Positions 8,257 through 14,945 of a stretch of 28,616 bases of DNA are shown here, one piece after another. The DNA is from Thermoanaerobacterales bacterium UBA4877 (lineage in GTDB: Bacteria; Bacillota; Thermoanaerobacteria; Thermoanaerobacterales; UBA4877). Under the pieces are notes generated by a model, which did no database searches, had not been told where the DNA came from, and worked only from the letters and a program-made list of their open reading frames with translations. Positions within the stretch are counted from its first letter, which is position 1, and the number at the start of each line of letters is the position of its first letter. Location of the stretch: positions 118,623 through 147,238 of the forward strand of contig DHDL01000014.1 in NCBI GenBank assembly GCA_002399345.1, given 5' to 3'. A program made the translations under genes and the position numbers.

Positions 8257-8619
8257 ATGGTAGAAGGCAATATTGAGATATGTGATGATAACGAGATACA
8301 TCAAAATGAGATCGATAATGTCTTAAAACATGAGCTTAATGAGGATGTGATAAATAAACTCACCAATCTCTTTAAGATATTTGGAGATCCGACTCGAATA
8401 AAGATTTTGTATTCCTTAAGTTTGGATGAACTATGCGTATGTGATATTGCAGAGATTCTCAAGATGTCACAGTCGGCTATTTCACACCAGCTCAGTACCT
8501 TAAGGGCGGCAAATCTTGTAAAGTTCAGGAAAGAGGGGAAATCTGTTTTCTATTCATTAAATGATAATCACATTTTAACCCTTTTGAATCAAGGATTGGA
8601 ACATGTACAGCATGATTGA
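8257..8619 (+). CDS. ArsR/SmtB-family metal-responsive repressor (CadC/CzrA-like)
   Basis: 120 aa winged-helix repressor. The recognition helix region is MSQSAISHQLSTLR. ELCVCDIAE carries C60 and C62, the alpha3 thiol motif of CadC/ArsR sensors, and C9 could be the N-terminal ligand. The C-terminus also keeps a complete alpha5 site in CzrA/SmtB spacing: D103, H105, H116, H119. It may therefore sense zinc, cadmium or lead. The ribosome binding site is AGGAGG, and a palindrome upstream may be its operator. No efflux pump or metallothionein is adjacent, so the regulated gene is elsewhere or the protein only controls itself. It converges on the XRE gene with a shared terminator. Confidence 0.88.
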   Translation: MVEGNIEICDDNEIHQNEIDNVLKHELNEDVINKLTNLFKIFGDPTRIKILYSLSLDELCVCDIAEILKMSQSAISHQLSTLRAANLVKFRKEGKSVFYSLNDNHILTLLNQGLEHVQHD

Positions 8620-8648
8620 CTCTATTTTTTCATAGAGTCTTCTTTTTT
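8618..8648. terminator. Bidirectional terminator between convergent arsR and XRE genes
   Basis: GACTCTAT (8618-8625) pairs with ATAGAGTC (8632-8639) around a T-rich loop, followed by TTCTTTTTT on the plus strand. The stem overlaps the stop codons of both genes. On the minus strand the tail is less T-rich. Confidence 0.75.
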
Positions 8649-8999
8649 ACGGATATAAGCTAATGCATACAAATGTGCAGCAAGACTTTTTTTTTCGCTT
8701 GCAGACATTATTTTCAGCTTATCCAAGGCCTGGCTCACATCCGGATCTCTTAAGACATCCGTAATATAATCGGGCATTGTATAATCGCTGTTTGTATGGG
8801 TCTCTTTATCTCTGCTTAGTAAATAATCCAGAGAGGTATCAAAAAAATCTGCAATCTTGGTTAGGGTATCAAAATCCGGTTCTCTCTTATCAGACTCATA
8901 AAGCGATAGAGCACTCCTGGATATAGACAGTTCAGCTGCCAGCGCTTTTTGTGTCAGGTGTCTCTCTTTTCGTAGTTTACGTAATCTGTCACCAAACAT
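8622..8999 (-). CDS. XRE-family helix-turn-helix regulator
   Basis: 125 aa. The N-terminal ~57 residues form a Cro/C1-type helix-turn-helix (TQKALAAELSISRSALSLYE with EPDFDTLTKIADFFDTSLDYLL). The C-terminal ~60 residues are helical and charged and would serve oligomerisation. The frame is open further upstream to 9059, but ATG at 8999 has AGGAGGTG just before it on the complement. A consensus-like promoter (-10 at 9019-9024, -35 at 9042-9047) is overlapped by an inverted repeat, suggesting autorepression. It resembles small SinR/Xre-type regulators; no prophage genes are near, and its target is unknown. Confidence 0.85.
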   Translation of the reverse strand: MFGDRLRKLRKERHLTQKALAAELSISRSALSLYESDKREPDFDTLTKIADFFDTSLDYLLSRDKETHTNSDYTMPDYITDVLRDPDVSQALDKLKIMSASEKKSLAAHLYALAYIRKKEDSMKK

Positions 9000-9018
9000 G
9001 GACACACCTCCTGCAATG

Positions 9019-9071
9019 ATTATAATTTGATATGAATATTTAGTAAATCTAAGTTTCAAAAAGTAGATTTA
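9019..9071 (-). promoter_or_regulatory. Promoter of the XRE gene with overlapping operator-like inverted repeat
   Basis: On the complement, TTTACT (9047-9042) and TATAAT (9024-9019) are 17 bases apart. An 8-base inverted repeat, TAAATCTA (9044-9051) and TAGATTTA (9064-9071), has one arm on the -35 hexamer, a position where a bound dimer would block RNA polymerase. Confidence 0.6.
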
Positions 9072-9136
9072 TCAATCTGAAAGGTTAATAATAATTACAA
9101 TTTGCCACAGTTTAAAGCAGGTTTATGAAATCACAG

Positions 9137-9165
9137 TTGATTTTTAAGGATAGATATAGTATCTT
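9137..9165 (+). promoter_or_regulatory. Candidate sigmaA promoter of the flippase-like membrane protein gene
   Basis: TTGATT (9137-9142), 17 bases, TATCTT (9160-9165), located about 40 bases before the ATG at 9204. The -10 match is only four of six. Confidence 0.4.
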
Positions 9166-9203
9166 AACTAAAGAGTTTGTATACATTACGCAGGAGGTCT
9201 GGC

Positions 9204-10241
9204 ATGCCTGAAATTAATAAAAAGAATTTAATGTGGGTTATTATATCGATATTGATAAGTTTTATAACGGTAGCTGCTATTATACACTTCACTGTAACAC
9301 CTGAAGAAATTGACAGAATCAAGCATTTAAATATAAAATATGTGCTTCTTATGATACTGATGATGTTTTCCACATGGTTTGTGGATGCCTTAAAAATACG
9401 TCATCTCCTGGGCATTATGGGTGAAAAGGTACCATTTTTAACTATATATACATCAAATGTTGCTTCGCATTTTTTAGGCGCTATTACACCCTTTCAGTCA
9501 GGTGCACTTCCCGCATTGGTATATTATCTTAACAAACGTGAAAATGTTAAGGTTACCAAGGGAATTGCCGCTGTTACTGGAAGGCTGCTTTACTCACTCA
9601 TGTTTTTCGGCATTGTTCCTCTCGTGCTTACCATATTTTTTTATAAAAAGCTGGGACTTACTCTGCCTTTGCGGATTATTGCCATTGTCGTTTCTGTTTT
9701 TTTGTTCTTACTCCTTTTGGGGCTGGGGTACTTGTTATCCAACCCACATCTTATCGAACGTATGACGGTTAAAATAGGGTACTCTTCCTTGATAAAGAGA
9801 ATGACAATTAAAAAATCGCGGGATAAATGGATATTGATGATAATAAAACAAATCAGGGATTATAGTAAAAACTTCAAAACTATCTTATCCCTCGGGCCGA
9901 AGGTTACGGTAGTACAGCTTGTATATACGGGAATATTCTGGTTTATCTTTTTTAATTATGCGACTGTCTTGATGATTGCCATAGGCATACCTACGAATTG
10001 GTTTAAAATTATGGCCAGGCAAACCATATTTTATAGCATACTTACATATAATCCTATACCTAGTGGGAGTGGTGTTGTTGAGTTAGGTTATGCAGCAATT
10101 TTTGCAAATCTAGTGCCTCGTTCTTTATTGGGTATATTTGTAGGTATGTGGAGGTTTTTCAGTTTTTATCTGTATGTGATAGTCTCGGGAATAGTATTTT
10201 CCTTAACATTAAGATTTTTGAGAAGACCACAAAATTTTTAA
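9204..10241 (+). CDS. Flippase-like integral membrane protein (LPG synthase TM-domain family, UPF0104)
   Basis: 345 aa with about eight hydrophobic segments. ATG at 9204 has AGGAGG at 9192-9197; a TTG at 9177 in frame lies upstream of that site and is rejected. Family-like stretches are SNVASHFLGAITPFQSGALPA near residue 90 and NPIPSGSGVVELGYA near residue 285, both typical of the membrane half of lysylphosphatidylglycerol synthases. The soluble aminoacyl-transfer domain of MprF is absent, so this is the stand-alone form, probably handling a lipid or polyprenyl substrate at the membrane. The substrate cannot be inferred. Confidence 0.82.
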   Translation: MPEINKKNLMWVIISILISFITVAAIIHFTVTPEEIDRIKHLNIKYVLLMILMMFSTWFVDALKIRHLLGIMGEKVPFLTIYTSNVASHFLGAITPFQSGALPALVYYLNKRENVKVTKGIAAVTGRLLYSLMFFGIVPLVLTIFFYKKLGLTLPLRIIAIVVSVFLFLLLLGLGYLLSNPHLIERMTVKIGYSSLIKRMTIKKSRDKWILMIIKQIRDYSKNFKTILSLGPKVTVVQLVYTGIFWFIFFNYATVLMIAIGIPTNWFKIMARQTIFYSILTYNPIPSGSGVVELGYAAIFANLVPRSLLGIFVGMWRFFSFYLYVIVSGIVFSLTLRFLRRPQNF

Positions 10242-10248
10242 AAAAATA

Positions 10249-10277
10249 TTGATTTTTTTAAACGTTTGTCATATAAT
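10249..10277 (+). promoter_or_regulatory. sigmaA promoter of the zinc-ribbon gene
   Basis: TTGATT (10249-10254), 17 bases, TATAAT (10272-10277). Expected start is about 10284, giving a leader of roughly 60 bases before the ATG at 10346. Confidence 0.65.
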
Positions 10278-10345
10278 AATCTTACCTATTGATCACAAAG
10301 TGGGTAAAGTTTGTCAAAAAAACATAAAGTGAGGGGATTATCCGT

Positions 10346-10543
10346 ATGTATGAAGACAAAGTTTTAGTATGCAAAGACTGCGGTAAAGAGTTTGTATTTA
10401 CAGCGGGCGAGCAAGAATTTTATGCTGAAAAGGGTTTTCAAAACGAACCTGTAAGGTGTAAAGAGTGCAGAGAGGTAAAAAAGCAGAGATACAATAACCG
10501 CAACAACGGAAGGTCAAATTACAACAATGAGGATCGTGGTTAA
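10346..10543 (+). CDS. Small zinc-ribbon protein (probable zinc-binding domain family)
   Basis: 65 aa. Two CxxC pairs, VCKDCGKEF and VRCKECREV, frame a short domain with FVFTAGEQEFYAEKGF between them, the signature of the small zinc-ribbon family often annotated as a zinc-binding protein. The C-terminal ~20 residues are rich in N and R and would bind nucleic acid or be disordered. The ribosome binding site is GAGGGG. It has its own sigmaA promoter and a strong terminator (10577-10603), so it is a single-gene unit. Its cellular role is not known. Confidence 0.82.
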   Translation: MYEDKVLVCKDCGKEFVFTAGEQEFYAEKGFQNEPVRCKECREVKKQRYNNRNNGRSNYNNEDRG

Positions 10544-10576
10544 TCCCCTTGCAGAGCGGTAAAGAGGATTATCGGA

Positions 10577-10603
10577 AGGGCACTTATATAAGTGCCCTTT
10601 TTT
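10577..10603 (+). terminator. Rho-independent terminator after the zinc-ribbon gene
   Basis: Ten-base stem AGGGCACTTA (10577-10586) with TAAGTGCCCT (10589-10598), followed by T to 10603. It is a diverged copy of the terminator at 11680-11705. Confidence 0.9.
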
Positions 10604-10760
10604 GATTTTATAAAAGAATATGTATATAGGCGTATATTCTGTATATATATGAGGCGTTTAATACACCTACTTGTTGATATTTCAAAACGTTAAAAGGCGA
10701 CAACACATATATCGACAATCTTTGCTTGATATTTTTTTGTAAAAAAGTCCTAAAAAGGTA

Positions 10761-10789
10761 TTGATTTTATATACATTATAAATTATAAT
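10761..10789 (+). promoter_or_regulatory. sigmaA promoter of the first amino-acid-binding protein gene
   Basis: TTGATT (10761-10766), 17 bases, TATAAT (10784-10789). The same promoter is repeated almost unchanged at 11959-11987. Between the terminator at 10603 and this promoter I see no gene. Confidence 0.7.
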
Positions 10790-10816
10790 TATGCATAAGA
10801 AAGAGGGCATGATTAT

Positions 10817-11644
10817 ATGAAAAAAATTACAATCTTTCTAATGGTAGCTTTTCTTGTATTAGGAACCGTTGGATGTGGAAGCAATAAACCGCCGGCCGGG
10901 ATGAAAAACGGGGATAATGGCACGGCGGTAAGTAACAATACTACAATGAAGGTGGATGAGATAAAAAAGAGGGGAGAGTTAATTGTTGGGATCAGCGGTG
11001 ATTTCCCCCCATTTGAGAGTCACAAGATGGTTGGAGGCAAAGATACAATAGTTGGATTTGATGTTGACTTTGCTCAGGCTATAGCAGATAAATTAGGTGT
11101 TAAACTCAGATTTACTGAGACGTCATTTAATGGTCTTGTACCCATGTTACAGTCAGATAAAGTTGATGTTATAATTTCCGGTATGTCTTCATCGAAGGAT
11201 AGAGCTAAGAGTGTAGATTTTTCGGATATTTATTATTCGAATAAGAGCATTTTATTAGTCAAGAAGAGTTCCAAAATAACTTCAATAGATGATGTAAAGG
11301 GTAAAACGATCGCTGCTCAGCTGGGTTCAATGCAGGAAACCGCAGTTAAAAATACAGATGCAAATGTGAAACAGGTAAACCTTGTGACCGATGCGGTGAT
11401 GGAGCTTGCGAACAGTAAAGTGGATGGGGCCTTGGTTGACGAAGTTGTTGCCAAAAAATTCACATCAAACAATAAAGACCTTAAGGCAGTGTACATAAGT
11501 GAGATGTCGGATAACGGCAGTGGTACAGCAGCTGCGGTGAAAAAAGGCAATAAAGATTTAGTCAAGTTCATTAATGGAGTGCTAAAAGACCTCAAAGATA
11601 ACGTCAAATACAAGAAGATGGAAGATAAATGGTTTGGTGCCTAA
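10817..11644 (+). CDS. Amino acid ABC transporter substrate-binding lipoprotein, copy 1 (orphan)
   Basis: 275 aa, bacterial extracellular solute-binding protein family 3. Lipobox TVGC with lipid cysteine at residue 20, then a short linker and the binding domain starting near VDEIKKRGELIVGISGDFPP. Family landmarks are GFDVDFAQAIADKLG, the arginine in SSSKDRAKSVDFS that normally binds the ligand carboxylate, and NLVTDAVMEL, whose aspartate normally binds the amino group. It is paralogous to the gene at 12015 (about two thirds identical by eye) but is followed by a terminator, not by a permease. It may feed the neighbouring permease with a second amino acid. FPPF here versus YPPY in copy 2 suggests a ligand difference. 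Confidence 0.9.
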   Translation: MKKITIFLMVAFLVLGTVGCGSNKPPAGMKNGDNGTAVSNNTTMKVDEIKKRGELIVGISGDFPPFESHKMVGGKDTIVGFDVDFAQAIADKLGVKLRFTETSFNGLVPMLQSDKVDVIISGMSSSKDRAKSVDFSDIYYSNKSILLVKKSSKITSIDDVKGKTIAAQLGSMQETAVKNTDANVKQVNLVTDAVMELANSKVDGALVDEVVAKKFTSNNKDLKAVYISEMSDNGSGTAAAVKKGNKDLVKFINGVLKDLKDNVKYKKMEDKWFGA

Positions 11645-11679
11645 GGAATGTAAATACCGTTATAGAGAGGATTATCGGA

Positions 11680-11705
11680 AGGGCGCTTATTTAAGCGTCC
11701 TTTTT
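11680..11705 (+). terminator. Rho-independent terminator after binding protein copy 1
   Basis: AGGGCGCTTA (11680-11689) pairs with TAAGCGTCCT (11692-11701) with one G-T wobble, followed by T. It shares the flanking GAGGATTATCGG with the terminator at 10577. Confidence 0.88.
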
Positions 11706-11776
11706 CAATTTTATAAAAGACAAGTATAATGTTATTTCTTTTTATAGTTATATATTTTGCATATATATGAAAAGTT

Positions 11777-11870
11777 TAATCCACATGCTTATTGACATTG
11801 TTAAACCGCTGTTTTCAATTAAAAGGGCAGTTATCCACATTATCCACAGATTATCTTATAGTTTTCCACA
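11777..11870 (+). promoter_or_regulatory. Group of DnaA-box sequences in the leader of binding protein copy 2
   Basis: Two perfect DnaA boxes TTATCCACA lie head to tail without a gap (11831-11839 and 11840-11848). Two near matches in the same orientation flank them: TAATCCACA (11777-11785) and TTTTCCACA (11862-11870). They fall in the non-coding stretch 11706-11958, which holds no gene I can support. The corresponding leader of copy 1 has no such boxes. Confidence 0.6.
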
Positions 11871-11958
11871 GGTTTTATTTAAAATAAATTTAATTTAGTC
11901 AACTCTGTGTATTCACTTAGTAAAATATACATTTCTTTTAAAAAGCCTAAAAAAGGTA

Positions 11959-11987
11959 TTGATTTTATATACATTATAATTTATAAT
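11959..11987 (+). promoter_or_regulatory. sigmaA promoter of the amino acid transporter operon
   Basis: TTGATT (11959-11964), 17 bases, TATAAT (11982-11987), a duplicate of the promoter at 10761. It would drive binding protein copy 2, the permease and the ATPase. Confidence 0.7.
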
Positions 11988-12014
11988 TATGCATTAGAAA
12001 GAGGGCATGATTAT

Positions 12015-12836
12015 ATGAAAAAAATGATGACTTTTCTAATGGTTGCACTTCTTGCATTGGGTACCATTGGATGTGGAAGTGATAAACCGGCATCCGGGAC
12101 AAAAATCGGGAATAACAGCACTGAGAGAAGTAATACTACAAATAAAGTAGATGAGATAAAGAAGAGGGGAGAGCTGGTCGTAGGGATCAGCGGGGATTAT
12201 CCGCCCTATGAGAGTCACAAGATGACTGGCGGCGAGGATAAGATCGTTGGTTTTGACGTTGATTTTGCCCAGGCTATAGCGGATGAGCTGGGTGTTAAAC
12301 TAAAACTTAACGAGACGTCATTTAACGGACTTATACCTATGCTGCAGTCCAACAAAATTGATGTTATAATTTCCGGAATGTCCGCATCGGGGGAGAGAGC
12401 CAAGAGTGTAGATTTCTCGGATATTTATCATTCTGGTGAAAACCGCTTATTAATCAGGAAAGGTACCAAGATAGCTTCAGTAGATGATTTGAAGGGAAAA
12501 AAGATCGGTGTTCAGCTGGGCACTGTACAAGAAAATGAAGCTAAAAAAAGCGGCGCTGAAGTCAAATCGGTAAACCTTGTGACCGATGCGGTGATGGAGC
12601 TTATGAATAATAAGGTGGATGGTGTTTTAGTAGACGGGGTTGTTGCCGATAAATTTACAACCAACAATAAAGATCTTGCGGCAGTAAATATAAGTGAGTT
12701 GTCTGATGATGGAGGTTCAGCCGCTGCAGTAAAAAGGGGTAATGAGGATTTGGTCAAGGTCATTAATGATGTGCTAAAAGGCCTTAAAGACAGCGGTGAG
12801 TACAAAAAGATGGCAAATAAATGGTTTGGAGTTTAA
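12015..12836 (+). CDS. Amino acid ABC transporter substrate-binding lipoprotein, copy 2
   Basis: 273 aa from ATG 12015; the frame is open upstream to 11907, but that region contains the promoter and ribosome binding site. The lipobox TIGC has its lipid cysteine at residue 20. The binding domain carries ISGDYPPYESHKM, GFDVDFAQAIADELG, ASGERAKSVDFS and NLVTDAVMELMNNKVDG, as expected for polar amino acid binding proteins such as those for arginine, glutamine or cystine. The permease starts 12 bases after its stop codon, so this is the functional partner of the transporter. The exact substrate is not readable from sequence. Confidence 0.92.
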   Translation: MKKMMTFLMVALLALGTIGCGSDKPASGTKIGNNSTERSNTTNKVDEIKKRGELVVGISGDYPPYESHKMTGGEDKIVGFDVDFAQAIADELGVKLKLNETSFNGLIPMLQSNKIDVIISGMSASGERAKSVDFSDIYHSGENRLLIRKGTKIASVDDLKGKKIGVQLGTVQENEAKKSGAEVKSVNLVTDAVMELMNNKVDGVLVDGVVADKFTTNNKDLAAVNISELSDDGGSAAAVKRGNEDLVKVINDVLKGLKDSGEYKKMANKWFGV

Positions 12837-12848
12837 GGAGGCATTGCA

Positions 12849-13514
12849 TTGAGTTTGGATTTTTCAAGGGTTTCCGCTTACAGTCCGCTTCTTGTCAAGG
12901 GAACCGTAACCACACTGGAGCTTACACTTTTTTCAGTGTTACTAGGGACCGTATTCGGTTTTATTACAGCTTTATTTAAGATGTCCCGCTTTAAATTGCT
13001 TAGGGCGCTGGGAAATATATATGTGGAACTTATAAGGGGCACACCGTTACTTGTACAGCTATACATTGTTTATTACGGTTTGCCGCAGCTTATAGGGCAT
13101 GATATTCCCAGCTTTCCTGCTGCGATTGCGGCCCTGAGTTTTAACAGCGGGGCCTATGTGGCGGAGATTATAAGGGCCGGTATTGAAGCGGTTGATACTG
13201 GGCAAATGGAGGCGGCACGTTCGCTGGGCATGAGCCACGGCCTGGCCATGCGCTTTGTGGTTATTCCCCAGGCAATAAAAAATATTCTGCCTGCGCTGGG
13301 GAATGAATTTGTTTCACTTTTAAAGGAATCAGCCACGGTATCAGTTATCAGCATGGGCGATCTCATGAGGCAGGCTGATATTATCAGGGCGGCGACATAT
13401 ACCGCTTTTGAACCGTTGATAGAGGTTGCACTTATATATTTTGTGATGACTTCAATATTCTCATCATTACAGAGAATGCTGGAAAGGAGGCTTAAAGTCG
13501 GTGATACTCATTAA
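12849..13514 (+). CDS. Amino acid ABC transporter permease (HisM/GlnP type)
   Basis: 221 aa from a TTG start with AAGGAGG 8 bases upstream (12834-12840). Hydrophobic segments fit the five-helix amino acid permease fold. RGTPLLVQ and the cytoplasmic EAA loop ([20 protein letters not shown]) mark the family; the loop docks to the ATPase encoded next. One permease gene is present, so the channel is expected to be a homodimer. The end overlaps the ATPase start by 14 bases, which indicates coupled translation. Confidence 0.93.
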   Translation: MSLDFSRVSAYSPLLVKGTVTTLELTLFSVLLGTVFGFITALFKMSRFKLLRALGNIYVELIRGTPLLVQLYIVYYGLPQLIGHDIPSFPAAIAALSFNSGAYVAEIIRAGIEAVDTGQMEAARSLGMSHGLAMRFVVIPQAIKNILPALGNEFVSLLKESATVSVISMGDLMRQADIIRAATYTAFEPLIEVALIYFVMTSIFSSLQRMLERRLKVGDTH

Positions 13515-14223
13515 AGATCTCTGCAAAAACTATGGCAGTCTGAATGTACTTAAGGGTATCGATATGGAGGTTAAAAAGGGAGAGGTTGTAGTTATTGTCG
13601 GCCCAAGCGGATCAGGCAAAAGTACACTGCTTAGATGCATAAATCTGTTGGAGCATCCCACCAGCGGGGAGATATATATAGAAGGTGAAAAGATAACCCG
13701 CAGGACGGATGAAAACAAGATAAGACAGAAGATCGGTATGGTCTTCCAGCATTTTAATCTGTTTAGCAATCTGAATGTGATGGATAATATAACCCTTGCC
13801 CCCGTTGAGGTTAAGGGAATCAGCAAAGAGGCGGCGGAGGATAATGCCAATGAACTGCTAAAGGAAGTGGGACTTTCAGATCGCGCATATGATTATCCGG
13901 CTAAACTTTCCGGCGGGCAGATGCAGAGGGTGGCTATATGCAGGGCGCTGGCCATGCAGCCTGATATAATGCTATTTGACGAACCCACATCGGCGCTTGA
14001 TCCCGAGATGGTGAAGGATGTGCTTACGACTATGGAAGGCCTGGCCAGGGAGGGTATGACCATGGTAGTGGTTACCCATGAGATGGGTTTTGCAAAAGAG
14101 GTGGGAGATAGAATAATGTTTATTGATGAGGGCAAGGTACTGGAGGAATCGAATCCGGAAACATTCTTTTCCAATCCCCAAAATAGCAGAGCCAAAGAAT
14201 TTCTTAGTAAGGTGATCCACTAA
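13501..14223 (+). CDS. Amino acid ABC transporter ATP-binding protein (GlnQ/ArtM type)
   Basis: 240 aa, GTG start with AGGAGG about 11 bases upstream inside the permease gene. Walker [10 protein letters not shown] at residues 34-42, Q-loop in [10 protein letters not shown], signature [11 protein letters not shown], Walker [13 protein letters not shown] and switch histidine in [10 protein letters not shown] are all present, so it should be an active ATPase. It is the polar amino acid importer type and completes the binding protein - permease - ATPase set. I see no clear terminator after it; the next 15 bases already lead into the hpf promoter. Confidence 0.95.
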   Translation: MILIKDLCKNYGSLNVLKGIDMEVKKGEVVVIVGPSGSGKSTLLRCINLLEHPTSGEIYIEGEKITRRTDENKIRQKIGMVFQHFNLFSNLNVMDNITLAPVEVKGISKEAAEDNANELLKEVGLSDRAYDYPAKLSGGQMQRVAICRALAMQPDIMLFDEPTSALDPEMVKDVLTTMEGLAREGMTMVVVTHEMGFAKEVGDRIMFIDEGKVLEESNPETFFSNPQNSRAKEFLSKVIH

Positions 14224-14237
14224 ATAAATATAAAAAG

Positions 14238-14262
14238 AGGAAAAAAAGCAAAAAAGTAGAAT
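14238..14262 (+). promoter_or_regulatory. Candidate sigmaH promoter of hpf
   Basis: AGGAAAA (14238-14244), 13 bases, AGAAT (14258-14262), close to the B. subtilis sigmaH pattern AGGAWWT, 12-14 bases, RGAAT. The long-form hpf gene (yvyD) of B. subtilis is known to be transcribed by sigmaH and sigmaB. No good sigmaA -35 is seen at the alternative TATACT. Confidence 0.5.
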
Positions 14263-14290
14263 ATATACTGTAATGAGAGGGGTGGATACT

Positions 14291-14836
14291 ATGAAGGTTA
14301 TAGTAATAGGCAGAAACATAAAAGTAACCAATACCTTGAAGGACAGGGCTGAAAAAAGGCTCCAAAAGCTTGACAAGTATTTTTACAGTGATGTGGAAGC
14401 AAAAGTTATGCTGGAGGTGGTGAAAAATGTTCACAAGGCTGAGGTATCGATTCCATTCAGAGATATTATGTTCAGGGCAGAAGAATCCACGCCGGATATG
14501 TATAGTTCCATTGATAATGCAGTAGATAAAATTGAAAAGCAAATACTAAAATATAAGACTCGTCTGGAAAACAAGTTTGTCAGCGGTGAATCCATAAGAT
14601 ATACCGATGTGCCGCTTAAAGAGGATGGGAAGAATGAGGACGAGGATGAAAAATTCGAGGTTGTGCGTACAAAAAAATTCGGCATAAAGCCTATGTCTGT
14701 GGAAGAAGCTATTCTTCAGATGAACCTTTTAAGCCATAATTTCTTTGTATTTACTAATGAGGAAACTGATGATGTAGCTGTCGTATACAAAAGAAAAGAT
14801 GGTAAATACGGGCTTATCGAGCCTTATGAAGAATAA
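14291..14836 (+). CDS. hpf: Ribosome hibernation promoting factor, long form
   Basis: 181 aa. Residues 1-100 form the S30AE (YfiA/HPF) fold that binds the 30S decoding region (MKVIVIGRNIKVTNTLKDRAEKRLQKLDKYF). After a charged linker, the last ~60 residues (VRTKKFGIKPMSVEEAILQM to YKRKDGKYGLIEPY) are the dimerisation domain that lets long HPF pair two 70S ribosomes into 100S. ATG at 14291 is preferred over ATG 14273 because it lines up with the known family start and GAGGGG lies between the two. A sigmaH-like promoter fits expression in stationary phase. A strong terminator follows. Confidence 0.95.
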   Translation: MKVIVIGRNIKVTNTLKDRAEKRLQKLDKYFYSDVEAKVMLEVVKNVHKAEVSIPFRDIMFRAEESTPDMYSSIDNAVDKIEKQILKYKTRLENKFVSGESIRYTDVPLKEDGKNEDEDEKFEVVRTKKFGIKPMSVEEAILQMNLLSHNFFVFTNEETDDVAVVYKRKDGKYGLIEPYEE

Positions 14837-14840
14837 ATAA

Positions 14841-14871
14841 ATTCGGATGGAGTTATTCCATCCGAATTTTA
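14841..14871 (+). terminator. Rho-independent terminator after hpf
   Basis: Perfect 11-base stem ATTCGGATGGA (14841-14851) with TCCATCCGAAT (14857-14867), loop GTTAT, followed by TTT. Confidence 0.9.
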
Positions 14872-14882
14872 TCATTAAAAGG

Positions 14883-14907
14883 AGGATTTAGTAAAGATAA
14901 GTAGAAT
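14883..14907 (+). promoter_or_regulatory. Consensus-like sigmaH promoter of the unknown gene at 14946
   Basis: AGGATTT (14883-14889), 13 bases, AGAAT (14903-14907), a full match to the sigmaH consensus AGGAWWT - RGAAT with the same spacing as the hpf promoter 645 bases upstream. Expected transcription start is near 14914, 32 bases before the ATG. Confidence 0.55.
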
Positions 14908-14945
14908 AAGGTATTAAATGCTTTTTTTGAGGGGACGGGATATCA

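Larger units (their letters stand above)
10564..12836 (+). repeat. Tandem duplication of a terminator-promoter-binding protein unit
   Basis: Two copies of the same unit lie in direct order. Copy 1 starts at the GAGGATTATCGG before the first terminator (10564) and ends with the gene at 11644. Copy 2 starts at the same motif at 11667 and ends at 12836. Terminators, promoters, leaders and coding regions all align. Offset is 1103 bases at the left edge and 1198 at the start codons, because copy 2 has about 95 extra bases in its leader, including the DnaA boxes. Confidence 0.85.

Noticed and set aside
10604..10760. Possible regulatory RNA or riboswitch before binding protein copy 1
   Set aside because: No T-box, no conserved riboswitch motif and no strong hairpin apart from the terminator; the promoter lies only about 55 bases before the start codon, leaving no room for a leader RNA.
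11777..11870. Chromosomal replication origin
   Set aside because: Only two perfect and two imperfect DnaA boxes; dnaA and dnaN are not present and no clear DNA-unwinding element is linked. Kept only as a DnaA-box group.
11907..12014. N-terminal extension of binding protein copy 2 from the upstream start at 11907
   Set aside because: The stretch contains the promoter and ribosome binding site, and a lipoprotein signal begins exactly at ATG 12015, as in the paralogue.
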